Below the pieces are notes generated by a model. The model ran no database searches. It had not been told where the DNA came from and was given only the letters and a program-made list of their open reading frames with translations. The position numbers and the translations under genes are program-made. Shown in pieces: positions 1 to 8,727 of a DNA stretch of 41,831 bases (position 1 is the stretch's first letter; each line of letters opens with the position of its first letter). Source of the DNA: Clostridia bacterium (GTDB lineage: Bacteria > Bacillota > Clostridia > Christensenellales > Aristaeellaceae); contig JAFQKQ010000033.1 of NCBI GenBank assembly GCA_017396845.1, positions 1-41,831 of the forward strand, given 5' to 3'.

Positions 1-22
1 AATCATCCTCCGTATATTGAAT

Positions 23-358
23 ATGGGGGATGATATTATTATTCGCTATGATGAAAACAGCCGCGTGGTTACGGTTACGCCGGAGGGAGAACTGGATCAT
101 TATCTTGCGGAAAATATGCGAAATACGATCGACGCCTGGATACTGAAAAACAACGCCCGGATGGTAGTGTTTGACATGACGGATGTAGGCTTTATGGATT
201 CTTCCGGCATCGGCATGCTGATCGGGCGGTATAAGCTTATGAAAAGGCGAGGCGGAACCGTGCGCGTTCGCGGAATGAAGGATGAAGTATTCAGGCTTTT
301 TAAAATGTCCGGCCTCGGTCAGATTATTGTAAACGAAGAGAGGAATGAAAAATTATGA
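23..358 (+). CDS. spoIIAA: Anti-sigma-F factor antagonist SpoIIAA
   Basis: This is a STAS-domain protein of the forespore sigma-F switch. Dephosphorylated SpoIIAA binds SpoIIAB and frees sigma-F; SpoIIAB phosphorylates it on a serine to inactivate it. The sequence has the family landmarks: EGELDH near residues 21-26, the FMDSSGIGM phosphorylation motif with the serines at 60-61, and a C-terminal FKMSGL segment. From the ATG at 23 it is 111 residues, the normal size, and the spacing from that Met to the ELD motif matches the Bacillus protein. I see no clear ribosome binding site, and the frame stays open to the window edge (there is also a TTG at 17), so the start is not certain. Its stop overlaps the next start (ATGA). 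Confidence 0.93.
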   Translation: MGDDIIIRYDENSRVVTVTPEGELDHYLAENMRNTIDAWILKNNARMVVFDMTDVGFMDSSGIGMLIGRYKLMKRRGGTVRVRGMKDEVFRLFKMSGLGQIIVNEERNEKL

Positions 359-807
359 GTATAATCAATGAAATGCGGGTGGATTTTTTATCGGTTCCCG
401 AAAACGAAGCGTTTGCAAGGCTTCTGATCAGCGCGTTTCTGCTGCCCATCAATCCTACGCTTTCCGAAATGAGCGATGTAAAGACGGCAGTTTCGGAAGC
501 TGTAACCAATGCCATCATACACGGATACGGGAAACGGCTCGGCTTTGTCAGAATGCGCGCGTCTCTTTCGGAAGAAGGATATCTTTCTATTGATATAACC
601 GATAACGGAAAAGGCATTGAAGATTTGCATCAAGCGATGCAGCCGTTCTGGACGAGCGTAGACGGATTTGAAAGAAGCGGCATGGGCTTTACCGTGATGG
701 AAAGCTTTATGGATTCCATCGATGTAATCAGCAAAACAGGCGAAGGCACTACCGTCAGAATGTATAAGCAGATTACATCAAGCGCCAGGTGCGCAAAGGA
801 GGCATGA
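355..807 (+). CDS. spoIIAB: Anti-sigma-F factor / serine kinase SpoIIAB
   Basis: This 150-residue GHKL-fold ATPase holds sigma-F inactive in the pre-divisional cell and phosphorylates SpoIIAA. The Bergerat ATP site is visible: an N box (VSEAVTNAIIHGY, about residues 46-58), a G1 box (DNGKGI, about 82-87) and a G2 box (GMGFTVME, about 108-115). Length and motif spacing are those of the family. It starts inside the spoIIAA stop (ATGA) and ends in another ATGA shared with sigF, so the three proteins are translationally coupled, as expected for partners made in fixed ratio. The promoter lies outside the window. Confidence 0.97.
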   Translation: MSIINEMRVDFLSVPENEAFARLLISAFLLPINPTLSEMSDVKTAVSEAVTNAIIHGYGKRLGFVRMRASLSEEGYLSIDITDNGKGIEDLHQAMQPFWTSVDGFERSGMGFTVMESFMDSIDVISKTGEGTTVRMYKQITSSARCAKEA

Positions 808-1523
808 CAAACGATGTCTACGAAGGAATGCTAAGCGATATACGGCTTTCAAAAGCGGGCGATCAAGAGGCAACGGAGAGACTGGTAATTGAAAACGACA
901 GACTGATTCACTTTATCATTCGAAAATATGCAGACGGCAGGCGGGATTACGAAGACCTTCATCAGATCGGGAGAATCGGGCTTCTCAGAGCTATTCAGAA
1001 TTTCGATGAATCGTATACCGTTCGTTTTTCCACCTACGCGTTTCCTTTGATCCTTGGCGAAATCAGGCGTTTCCTGAGAGACGACGGACAGATGCGCATA
1101 TCAAGAACCATACGCGAAAATGCTGCGCTCGTACTTAAGCATAAACAGATCATTGAAGAAACAACCGGAAAAACGGCGCATATTTCAGAAATATCCAAAT
1201 CTTCCGGACTCTCTGAAGACGACGTCGTATTGGCGCTTGGTTCGCTTTCTCCCGTTCGCTCGCTCACAGAACCCGTCGATGCAAACGGCGATAAGCTTAT
1301 ACAGGACACCATCGGCGTTCATCCGTTTGAAGAGGTGGAAAAAAACCTTCTCGTACAGAATCTGTTACAGACGCTGGGCGAGAAGGAGCGGATGCTGATT
1401 TATTTACGATACTTTGAAAGGCTTACGCAGTCGAGCGTTGCCGAAAAAATGGGGCTCACGCAGGTGCAGGTATCAAGGCTTGAAAAGAAGCTGTTACTTA
1501 GAATGCGAAAGTACGCCATCTAA
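804..1523 (+). CDS. sigF: RNA polymerase sporulation sigma factor SigF
   Basis: Sigma-F is the first forespore-specific sigma factor of the sigma-70 family. Region 2 is clear (DLHQIGRIGLLRAIQNFD, then VRFSTYAFPLILGEIRRFLRDDG), region 3 follows, and region 4 ends with the helix-turn-helix TQSSVAEKMGLTQVQVSRLEKK. I use the ATG at 804, which shares ATGA with the spoIIAB stop and gives 239 residues. An in-frame GTG at 789 would add five residues. The AGGAGG at 797-802 sits almost on the 804 ATG, so the initiation geometry is unusual. The last 30 bp overlap the convergent lysA-like gene. Confidence 0.96.
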   Translation: MTNDVYEGMLSDIRLSKAGDQEATERLVIENDRLIHFIIRKYADGRRDYEDLHQIGRIGLLRAIQNFDESYTVRFSTYAFPLILGEIRRFLRDDGQMRISRTIRENAALVLKHKQIIEETTGKTAHISEISKSSGLSEDDVVLALGSLSPVRSLTEPVDANGDKLIQDTIGVHPFEEVEKNLLVQNLLQTLGEKERMLIYLRYFERLTQSSVAEKMGLTQVQVSRLEKKLLLRMRKYAI

Positions 1524-2771
1524 TACGCCGGTGAAATCGAGCGTTGCAAAATAGTCCTTCGCTGTTTCCGCGCGGCGTATAAGTTCGATTTCGCCGTTTT
1601 CGCGAACGAGCACCTCGGCGCTTCTGAGTCTGCCGTTGTAATTATAGCCCATGCTTCTGCCGTGCGCGCCGGTATCATGAATCACGATGATATCGCCCAT
1701 ATTTACCTTCGGAAGCATTCTGTCGATGGCGAACTTGTCGTTGTTTTCGCAAAGAGACCCTACTACGTCGTATTTATGGGTGCATGCTTCATTTTCGCGT
1801 CCGGCGATGGTGATATGATGATACGCGCCGTACATCGCGGGGCGCATAAGATCTGCCGAGCATGCGTCTACGCCGATATATTCTTTGTGAATATGCTTTT
1901 CGTGAATGGCGGAGGTAACCAGCCAGCCGACGGGGCCTGTGATATAGCGCCCGAGTTCGCTGGCAATTTTTATGTCCTGCAGGCCGTTTGGCACGCAGAT
2001 CTCTTCATAGGCTTCCCGAACGCCATTTCCGATCTTCTCGATATCCGCTTCTTCCTGTCCGGGCATATAGGGGATACCGATGCCGCCGGAGAGGTTGATC
2101 ATGAAAAATTGGGCGCCGGTTTCGTTTTTGAGGGATACCGCCGTATTCATAAGGAGCCTTGCCATCGTGGGATAGTAAGAGGAATCGGTGGTGTTGGAGG
2201 CGAGGAATGCATGAAGCGCAAATTCCTTTACGCCGAGCTTTGTAAGATCGATAATCGCGCTTCGCAGCTGCTCATACGTCATGCCGTATTTCGCGTCGCC
2301 CGGATTTCCCATGACGAAGGTGCCCAGTTTAAATTCTCCGCCGGGATTAAAGCGCAGGCAGATTCGCTCGGGAACGGAACCTTCGTTCAGAAGCGAGGGA
2401 ATCAGGGAGTAATCATCCAGATTGATAATCGCGCCGAGCTTTGATGCATAAGCAAATTCGCCGGCGGGCGTTTCGTTTGAGGAAAACATGATCTTCTCGC
2501 CCTCAAAGCCCATGGCTTCGGCAAGCATAAGCTCGCATTCGGAAGCGCAGTCTACACCACAGCCCTCCTCCTGAAGAATTTTGATGATTCCGGGCGTAGG
2601 GCAGGCTTTAACCGCGTAATATTCCGTAAAGCGCTTGTTCCACGAAAAGGCCTTCAAAAAGGCGCGGACGCGCTTTCTCAGCTTTTCTTCACTGTACAGG
2701 TGAAAGGGCGTCGGGAATTTTTCGGTAATTCGATTAATCAAGCCGATATCCGGCGTTTCCTTCAAAGGCAT
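1494..2771 (-). CDS. lysA: Diaminopimelate decarboxylase-type PLP enzyme
   Basis: This is a fold-type III PLP decarboxylase of 425 residues. It probably converts meso-diaminopimelate to L-lysine. The PLP lysine is in YAVKACP (K55), the phosphate-binding glycines are in SGGIGIPY, and the second-subunit cysteine motif is SLCENND, followed by a HDTGAHGRSMGYNYNGR segment like the substrate-binding C-terminus of the family. The start ATG is preceded by a GGAAGGGA-type ribosome binding site. It is monocistronic, divergent from the radical SAM gene and convergent with sigF, with overlapping 3' ends. Members of this superfamily also decarboxylate arginine or carboxynorspermidine; the CE motif favours diaminopimelate, but I cannot exclude a paralogue. 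Confidence 0.8.
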   Translation of the reverse strand: MPLKETPDIGLINRITEKFPTPFHLYSEEKLRKRVRAFLKAFSWNKRFTEYYAVKACPTPGIIKILQEEGCGVDCASECELMLAEAMGFEGEKIMFSSNETPAGEFAYASKLGAIINLDDYSLIPSLLNEGSVPERICLRFNPGGEFKLGTFVMGNPGDAKYGMTYEQLRSAIIDLTKLGVKEFALHAFLASNTTDSSYYPTMARLLMNTAVSLKNETGAQFFMINLSGGIGIPYMPGQEEADIEKIGNGVREAYEEICVPNGLQDIKIASELGRYITGPVGWLVTSAIHEKHIHKEYIGVDACSADLMRPAMYGAYHHITIAGRENEACTHKYDVVGSLCENNDKFAIDRMLPKVNMGDIIVIHDTGAHGRSMGYNYNGRLRSAEVLVRENGEIELIRRAETAKDYFATLDFTGVLDGVLSHSK

Positions 2772-2943
2772 AAATATCCCTTCCTAATTCGTTTTCCATG
2801 ATTATATATTCATTTCTGCGAAGAATCAACGGTAAAAATAAATTTATTTCGTTTTGGGTGAATTGTTTAACAAACCATTCTGGAAAGATGCGAAAAAAAG
2901 TGGTAATATGTAATGGGTTAATGTGTTTTTAGGGGGATCTGAA

Positions 2944-4788
2944 ATGAACCTGTCAGACCGGATTGATAAGCTGATGTCGAAGGTATTAAAGCCCTCCCGC
3001 TATCTGGGCGCGGAGTTTAACAGCATAACGAAAAATCCTGAGGAAGTGGACGTGAGATATGCGTTCATGTTCCCCGACGTTTATGAGGTAGCGATGAGCC
3101 ACCTCGGAATGAAGATATTGTATCACACGCTCAATAAAAGAGATGATACCTGGTGTGAACGCGTATGTTCTCCGTGGCCGGATATGCATAAGCTGATGGA
3201 GGAGAATGATATTCCTCTGTTTTCGCTGGAATCGAGAACGCCGGTGAAGGATTTTGATATTCTCGGCATTACGCTTCAATACGAAATGAGCTTTACCAAT
3301 ATTCTGTCCGCTTTGAAGCTTGCGGGAATTGAACTCTATCAAAAGGATAGAAAGAGCGGCCCGTTTGTTATATGCGGCGGTCCCTGCGCGTTTAATCCCG
3401 AACCGCTTGCGCCGTTTGTAGACGTGTTTACGCTGGGCGACGGCGAAGAAGCGATTCACCAGACGGTAGAGCTTTATAAGGACTGGAAGAAAAAGGGACA
3501 GACGAGAGATGAATACCTTTTAAGAGCCGCCAAAGAAGTAGACGGCGCATATGTTCCGAGTCTCTACGATATTTCCTATAACGAAGACGGAACCATTGCG
3601 GCCAATACGCCCAAAGCAGGCACGGGCGCAAAGGAATTGGTATTTAAGGCGCTTGTAAACGATCTTACGAGCGCGGATTATCCCGAAAAGCTGATCGTTC
3701 CCTACGGCGAAGTGGTACACGACAGAATCATGCTGGAAATTTTCAGAGGCTGTACCCGCGGCTGCCGCTTCTGTCAGGCCGGCATGATCTACCGCCCGGT
3801 TCGCGAAAGAAATATGGACACGCTTTTGGAAATCGCCGAAAAGCTCGTAAAAGCGACCGGCTTTGACGAGATCTCGCTGATGAGCCTTTCCAGCGGCGAT
3901 TATTCCTGCCTTCCCGAGCTTGCGCATGAGATGATCACGCGCTTTATGAAAAAACGGGTGAAAATTTCACTGCCTTCTCAGAGAATTGACGCATTCCTGA
4001 AAGACACGCTCAAGGAAACGCAGAAGGTTAGAAAGACTGCGCTCACCCTTGCGCCGGAGGCCGGTACGCAGAGACTCAGGGACGTTATTAATAAAGGCGT
4101 TACCGAAGAGGATTTGATCCGCGCCGTGACCGACGCATTTGAAGAGGGCTGGAGCGCCGTAAAGCTGTATTTCATGATCGGTCTTCCGACCGAAACAGAC
4201 GAGGACGTACTGGGAATTGCCGATCTTGCGGAAAAGGTGAGAAAATGCTATTTCTCAGTTCCCAAGGAAAAGCGCTCTCCGGGTCTCAGAATCACGGTAA
4301 GCGCCTCTGTATTCGTTCCGAAAGCGCATACGCCCTTCCAGTGGTCGGGGCAATTGGACAGAGAAACCGTAAGGCGCAGGCAGAAAATGCTGAAAGCAGA
4401 GCTTAATAAGGTAAAGGGCGTGGATTTCAAATACCACGAATCGGATGTATCCTTTATCGAAGCAGTGTTTGCAAGGGGCGACAGAAGGCTTTCCGAAGTG
4501 CTTGTCAAGGCAAACGAGCTTGGATGCAAGTTTGACGGCTGGACGGAGTTTTTCGACAGCGAAAAATGGGCCGAAGCATTTCAAGAAGCGAACATCAATC
4601 CCGATTTCTATGCGCTTAGAGCGTATGGCTTAGACGAAGTGCTTCCCTGGTCGCACATCGACAGCGGCGTGAGCATGGAATTCTTAAAGCGCGAATGGGA
4701 GAAGGCGCAAAGGGGCGAAATTACGCACGACTGCAGAAAGGGCTGCGTTGGCTGCGGTATGAAAAGATACGGAGGTACCTGCGAATGA
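2944..4788 (+). CDS. B12-binding-domain radical SAM protein (TIGR03960 type)
   Basis: This 614-residue radical SAM enzyme has an N-terminal B12-binding-like region, a central radical SAM core and a C-terminal accessory region. The 4Fe-4S cysteines are C270, C274 and C277 (GCTRGCRFCQAG). The C-terminus carries a further cysteine cluster, CRKGCVGCGMKRYGGTC. It is always seen with a small DUF2344 partner, here the next gene, which starts within its stop codon. The substrate of the pair is not known to me. I chose the ATG at 2944 because AGGGGGA lies seven bases upstream; the in-frame GTG at 2923 has no such site. It begins the long plus-strand housekeeping run. Confidence 0.88.
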   Translation: MNLSDRIDKLMSKVLKPSRYLGAEFNSITKNPEEVDVRYAFMFPDVYEVAMSHLGMKILYHTLNKRDDTWCERVCSPWPDMHKLMEENDIPLFSLESRTPVKDFDILGITLQYEMSFTNILSALKLAGIELYQKDRKSGPFVICGGPCAFNPEPLAPFVDVFTLGDGEEAIHQTVELYKDWKKKGQTRDEYLLRAAKEVDGAYVPSLYDISYNEDGTIAANTPKAGTGAKELVFKALVNDLTSADYPEKLIVPYGEVVHDRIMLEIFRGCTRGCRFCQAGMIYRPVRERNMDTLLEIAEKLVKATGFDEISLMSLSSGDYSCLPELAHEMITRFMKKRVKISLPSQRIDAFLKDTLKETQKVRKTALTLAPEAGTQRLRDVINKGVTEEDLIRAVTDAFEEGWSAVKLYFMIGLPTETDEDVLGIADLAEKVRKCYFSVPKEKRSPGLRITVSASVFVPKAHTPFQWSGQLDRETVRRRQKMLKAELNKVKGVDFKYHESDVSFIEAVFARGDRRLSEVLVKANELGCKFDGWTEFFDSEKWAEAFQEANINPDFYALRAYGLDEVLPWSHIDSGVSMEFLKREWEKAQRGEITHDCRKGCVGCGMKRYGGTCE

Positions 4789-5450
4789 GGGCGATATTCA
4801 GATTCGGAAAAATAGGCAGACTGCGCTTTGTTTCGCATTTGGACCTTCAAAGATATATGCAGAGAGCTTTGAACCGTACAAATCTCCCTGCGGCGTATTC
4901 CCTGGGCTTTAATCCCCATCCCGTAATGAGCTTTGCCTCCGCGCTTGCAATGGGCTGGCAGAGCGAATATGAAGTGCTTGATATAAAGCTTTCCGAAACG
5001 ATGAGCGCCAAAGAAGCGCTTAAGGAATTGAGAAGCGCACTTCCCGAAGAGCTTCCCGTATATGAATGCAGGCTCGTGGACGACAATCACGCGTCCATGA
5101 TGTCGCTGGTTCAGATGTCTGATTACAGAATCACGCCGGATCAGCATTTTGAGGCGCTGAAAGCCGCGGCGAGGGAATTCTTATTTTCCGAAAACGTGAT
5201 GGCGATCAGAAAGACGAAATCATCCGAGCGCGAAATCAATATTCGTCCGCTTTGCGTGAATCTTACCTGCGATGAAACATCGTTTAAGGCAAGGCTTATG
5301 CTTACCGAAAAGGATACATTAAAGCCCGATCTTCTCATGAATACGCTTATGAAGATGGCGGGAATTGAAGACTCCGAGTTCTCAATCGCCCGCGAAAGGC
5401 TTTTGGGTTATTCCAAAGCCGGAAAGCTTCTGCCGCTTATGGAGCTTTGA
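4785..5450 (+). CDS. DUF2344 / TIGR03936 radical SAM-linked protein
   Basis: This 221-residue protein opens with RFGKIGRLRFVSHLDLQRYMQRAL, the signature of the DUF2344 family that is encoded next to, or fused with, TIGR03960 radical SAM enzymes. The start ATG overlaps the stop of the upstream partner (ATGA), with GGAGG about nine bases before it. No catalytic motif is evident. The role is taken to be a partner or substrate-presenting subunit for the radical SAM enzyme, which is inference from constant pairing. RNase G follows within three bases, an order common in Clostridia. Confidence 0.87.
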   Translation: MRAIFRFGKIGRLRFVSHLDLQRYMQRALNRTNLPAAYSLGFNPHPVMSFASALAMGWQSEYEVLDIKLSETMSAKEALKELRSALPEELPVYECRLVDDNHASMMSLVQMSDYRITPDQHFEALKAAAREFLFSENVMAIRKTKSSEREINIRPLCVNLTCDETSFKARLMLTEKDTLKPDLLMNTLMKMAGIEDSEFSIARERLLGYSKAGKLLPLMEL

Positions 5451-5452
5451 TT

Positions 5453-6895
5453 ATGGCAAAAAGACTGCTTGTTGAAACCCGCCCCAAGGAGACAAGGCTT
5501 GCACTCGTGGAAGACGGGAGGCTTTTAGAGCTTTCCATTGAACGAGAGGCAAAGGATACGCTCACGGGCAGCATATTTGTAGGGCGCGTGGATAACGCCA
5601 TACGCGGCATGGAAGCGGCGTTTGTCGATATCGGGCTTGACAAAAATGCATTTCTGCCGCTGGAAATCGGCGAAAACGGAAAAAAGCTCAGTGTTTCTGC
5701 AGGGCAGGACGTACTTGTTCAGGTGGTAAAAATCCCCGGCGGCGAAAAAGGCGCAAGGCTATCTACAGAGATTTCCCTTCCCGGGAGAATGTGCGTTTTA
5801 ATGCCGAATTCATCCTATTCCATCGGCATATCCAAAAGAATTGAATCGGAAGAGGAAAGAAAGCGGCTGTTTGGAATTGCAAGGGAACTGGTTCCTAAAG
5901 ATATGGCGCTGATCGTGAGAACCGCCGCCGAAGGAGCGGAAAGGGAAGCGCTTAAAAAGGATGTAAATACGCTTCTTTGTCAGTGGGAAGATATCAAAAG
6001 GCGCTCTCAAGTATTAAAAGGTCCCGCGCTAATAAAGCGTGACGACGATCAGATTATGAGAGCCGTTCGCGACCACCTGACGGAAGACGTAGAAGAGATG
6101 CTGTTTGAGGATGAAGAAGCGTTTCACAAGGGGCTTAACGCATGCGATATCATTTCAGCCGATATGAAATGTAAGCTGCGTCTTTCCCAAGACGAGATTC
6201 CTCTTTTCAAGCGCTTTTCCGTTCCGTCTCAGATTGAAAAGGCGCTTTCAAGGCGCGTCTGGCTCAAAAGCGGCGGATATCTGATATTTGACAAAACGGA
6301 AGCCATGACGGTGATCGATGTAAACTCCGGCAAATACACCGGAAACAAAACGCTTTCCGATACGATTTTCAGGATCAACATGGAAGCGGCGGAGGAAATC
6401 GCGCTGCAGCTTCGACTTCGGGATATCGGCGGCATCATCATCATCGATTTTATCGATATGGATACGGCTGATAAGAAAGCAAAGCTCCTTGATTTTATGA
6501 GGGAGAAGCTGAAAAACGATCCTACGCATACCAAGCTTGGCGGTATCACATCACTGGGTCTTGTGGAGCTTACCAGAAAAAAGAAAAGGGAACCGATCGC
6601 ATCGTATTTAAAATCCCCCTGTCCCGTATGTGCGGGCGCAGGGGAGGTTACCAGCCTTGAAAGCGCAGCATACGATGCGGCGGGTGAGATATATGCAAAG
6701 AACCGGGCAAACGAAGGAATTTTTCTATTAAAGGCCAGTAAGCGCGTGATCGACGCCTTTATTGAGATCGGATTCGATTTGACCATGGAAGCGTACGCAT
6801 TGGAGGATAAATCGCTTCCCACGCATGAATATACGGTTCAAAAAATCGCAAAAGCGGATATTACCGATAAAATGACGCCGATTGGCAGGAGATAA
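5453..6895 (+). CDS. rng: Ribonuclease E/G family protein
   Basis: This 480-residue endoribonuclease of the RNase G type acts in rRNA maturation and mRNA decay. It starts with an S1 RNA-binding segment (GSIFVGRVDNAIRGMEAAFVDIG, about residues 37-60). The catalytic domain includes IDVNSGK, the metal-binding aspartates D332 and D335 (DFIDMD), and the zinc-link CPVC (C390, C393). The long C-terminal scaffold of RNase E is absent. The ATG at 5453 is preferred, with GGAG at 5441 just upstream inside the previous gene; a TTG two codons earlier is the alternative. It is probably co-transcribed with the flanking genes. Confidence 0.93.
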   Translation: MAKRLLVETRPKETRLALVEDGRLLELSIEREAKDTLTGSIFVGRVDNAIRGMEAAFVDIGLDKNAFLPLEIGENGKKLSVSAGQDVLVQVVKIPGGEKGARLSTEISLPGRMCVLMPNSSYSIGISKRIESEEERKRLFGIARELVPKDMALIVRTAAEGAEREALKKDVNTLLCQWEDIKRRSQVLKGPALIKRDDDQIMRAVRDHLTEDVEEMLFEDEEAFHKGLNACDIISADMKCKLRLSQDEIPLFKRFSVPSQIEKALSRRVWLKSGGYLIFDKTEAMTVIDVNSGKYTGNKTLSDTIFRINMEAAEEIALQLRLRDIGGIIIIDFIDMDTADKKAKLLDFMREKLKNDPTHTKLGGITSLGLVELTRKKKREPIASYLKSPCPVCAGAGEVTSLESAAYDAAGEIYAKNRANEGIFLLKASKRVIDAFIEIGFDLTMEAYALEDKSLPTHEYTVQKIAKADITDKMTPIGRR

Positions 6896-6897
6896 TC

Positions 6898-8289
6898 ATG
6901 AACAGAGAAGCAATACACGTATCGGAAGAAAAGCTTATTGAGCAGAAAGCCTATATGGCTAAGGTAAAGGAAACGCTTACTTCCAATAAGACCTATCACA
7001 TCGTAACCCTCGGCTGCCAGATGAATGTCCGCGACAGCGAAACGCTTTCGGGAATGCTTGAGGAGATGGGATTTACAGCGGCAAATACGCGCGAAGAAGC
7101 GGATCTGATCCTGTACAACACCTGCTGCGTCAGAGAAAATGCCGAAAACAAAGCGCTGGGAAACGTAATCTGGCTGAAGGAGCTTAAAAAGGACAAGCCG
7201 GAGCTCATTATCGCGGTGGGCGGCTGTATGATGCAGGAAGAGGGAATGGCGGATAAGCTGATCAGGCAGTATCCCTTTATCGACCTGATTTTCGGAACGC
7301 ACAATGCCTACCGCTTCCCCGAATACCTTTACCGCGTATTAAGCGACAGACAGCAGTTTGCAGAGGTTTTCAATATCGACGGAGAGATCGCCGAAGGCCT
7401 TCCCGTAAAGCGTCAGAGCCCGTATTTCGGCTTTGTAAATGTGATGTACGGCTGCAACAACTTCTGTTCCTACTGCATTGTGCCTTATGTAAGAGGCCGT
7501 GAAAGATCCAGGAGTGTGGAGGACGTACTGGACGAATGCAAGCGTTTGAGGGATCAGGGCGTACAAGAGATTATGCTGCTCGGGCAAAATGTGAATTCCT
7601 ATATGGGCGGCGGAGCGAATTTTGCAGAGCTTCTTTATCGAGTAAACGCGCTTGAGATTCCGCGCATCCGCTTTATGACAAGCCATCCGAAGGATTTGTC
7701 GGATGAATTGATTTACGCATATAAGGAGCTTGAGCACCTGATGCCCAATCTTCATCTGCCCGTTCAGGCGGGAAACAACGAAATCCTTGAAAAAATGAAC
7801 AGAAGATATTCCAGGGAAAGGTATCTGGAGCTTGTAATGAAGCTCAGGGCAGTATGCCCCGACATCGGTCTTACCAGCGATATCATCGTAGGCTTCCCGG
7901 GCGAAACGCTTGCGCAGTTTGAAGACACGATGAGCCTGGTAAAAGAGGTTCGCTACGATGCGGCCTATACCTTCATTTATTCCCCGAGACAGGGAACCAA
8001 GGCTGCATTGATGCCGGATCCTTTTACCATTCAGGAAAAGACCGAAAGAATTCAAAGGCTGATCGATTTACAGCAGGCGATTTCCTATGAAACCCTTTTA
8101 TCGCTTGTTGGAAATACGGAAGAAGTGTTGGTAGACAGCGTGTCCCTTCGAAACGAAAATGCGGTCGGCGGAAAAACCAGACGCGGACACATGGTCAATT
8201 TTGAAGGAAACATGAACCTGATCGGAAAAACAGTATCTGTAAAAATAACTTCCGCCGGTAAGAATACATTACGAGGCGAACTGATTTAG
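6898..8289 (+). CDS. miaB: tRNA-2-methylthio-N6-dimethylallyladenosine synthase MiaB
   Basis: MiaB adds a methylthio group to i6A37 of tRNAs that read UNN codons. The 463-residue protein has the N-terminal UPF0004 domain with its cluster cysteines (TLGCQMN, NTCCVRE, GGCMMQ), the radical SAM core CNNFCSYC (C186, C190, C193), and a C-terminal TRAM domain. The N-terminus carries about 35 extra residues before the first cysteine motif, common in Firmicute members. It starts two bases after the RNase G stop. MiaA, which makes the i6A substrate, is encoded four genes downstream in the same run. Confidence 0.97.
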   Translation: MNREAIHVSEEKLIEQKAYMAKVKETLTSNKTYHIVTLGCQMNVRDSETLSGMLEEMGFTAANTREEADLILYNTCCVRENAENKALGNVIWLKELKKDKPELIIAVGGCMMQEEGMADKLIRQYPFIDLIFGTHNAYRFPEYLYRVLSDRQQFAEVFNIDGEIAEGLPVKRQSPYFGFVNVMYGCNNFCSYCIVPYVRGRERSRSVEDVLDECKRLRDQGVQEIMLLGQNVNSYMGGGANFAELLYRVNALEIPRIRFMTSHPKDLSDELIYAYKELEHLMPNLHLPVQAGNNEILEKMNRRYSRERYLELVMKLRAVCPDIGLTSDIIVGFPGETLAQFEDTMSLVKEVRYDAAYTFIYSPRQGTKAALMPDPFTIQEKTERIQRLIDLQQAISYETLLSLVGNTEEVLVDSVSLRNENAVGGKTRRGHMVNFEGNMNLIGKTVSVKITSAGKNTLRGELI

Positions 8290-8298
8290 GAGGACAAT

Positions 8299-8703
8299 AT
8301 GAACGAAGTATTTTTAAAGACCAGAGAGCTCGGCGAAGCCATCATGAGAAGCGAAGAATATAAGAAAATGAAGGAAGCCGAAAATATTGCGATGAAAAAC
8401 GAGGAAGCGGCAAACACCATGGGAAAATATCTTGAATATCGTTCTCAGGTGGAACAGATGATGGCTTCCGGCGATAAGGACTGGGCAAAGGTTCAGATGC
8501 TCAACGATAAAATGACCGAATGCCAGGAAAGAATGAACATGCTGGACGATATCGTAAACTTAAATCAGGCCAGAGAAGGCTTTTCCAATCTCATCAATCA
8601 GGTGAATTCCGTTTTGCGCTTTATCGTAACCGGCGAAATGGAAGAGGACGAAGGCTGCACGGGTTCCTGCGAAACCTGCGCAGGCTGCCGCGGCGTAAAT
8701 TAA
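8299..8703 (+). CDS. YlbF/YmcA family protein with Cys-rich tail
   Basis: This 134-residue, mostly helical YlbF-family (DUF964) protein lies between miaB and mutS, where Bacillus has ymcA (ricA). In Bacillus, YmcA, YlbF and YaaT form a complex that carries Fe-S clusters and affects mRNA processing and developmental decisions. The last 17 residues hold four cysteines spaced C-x3-C-x2-C-x2-C, which look like a metal or cluster site. The ribosome binding site AGGAGG is well placed before the ATG at 8299. Membership of the family is clear; which of the two Bacillus paralogues it replaces is not. Confidence 0.87.
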   Translation: MNEVFLKTRELGEAIMRSEEYKKMKEAENIAMKNEEAANTMGKYLEYRSQVEQMMASGDKDWAKVQMLNDKMTECQERMNMLDDIVNLNQAREGFSNLINQVNSVLRFIVTGEMEEDEGCTGSCETCAGCRGVN

Positions 8704-8727
8704 TCAACCGATACGGGGGAGAAACAA

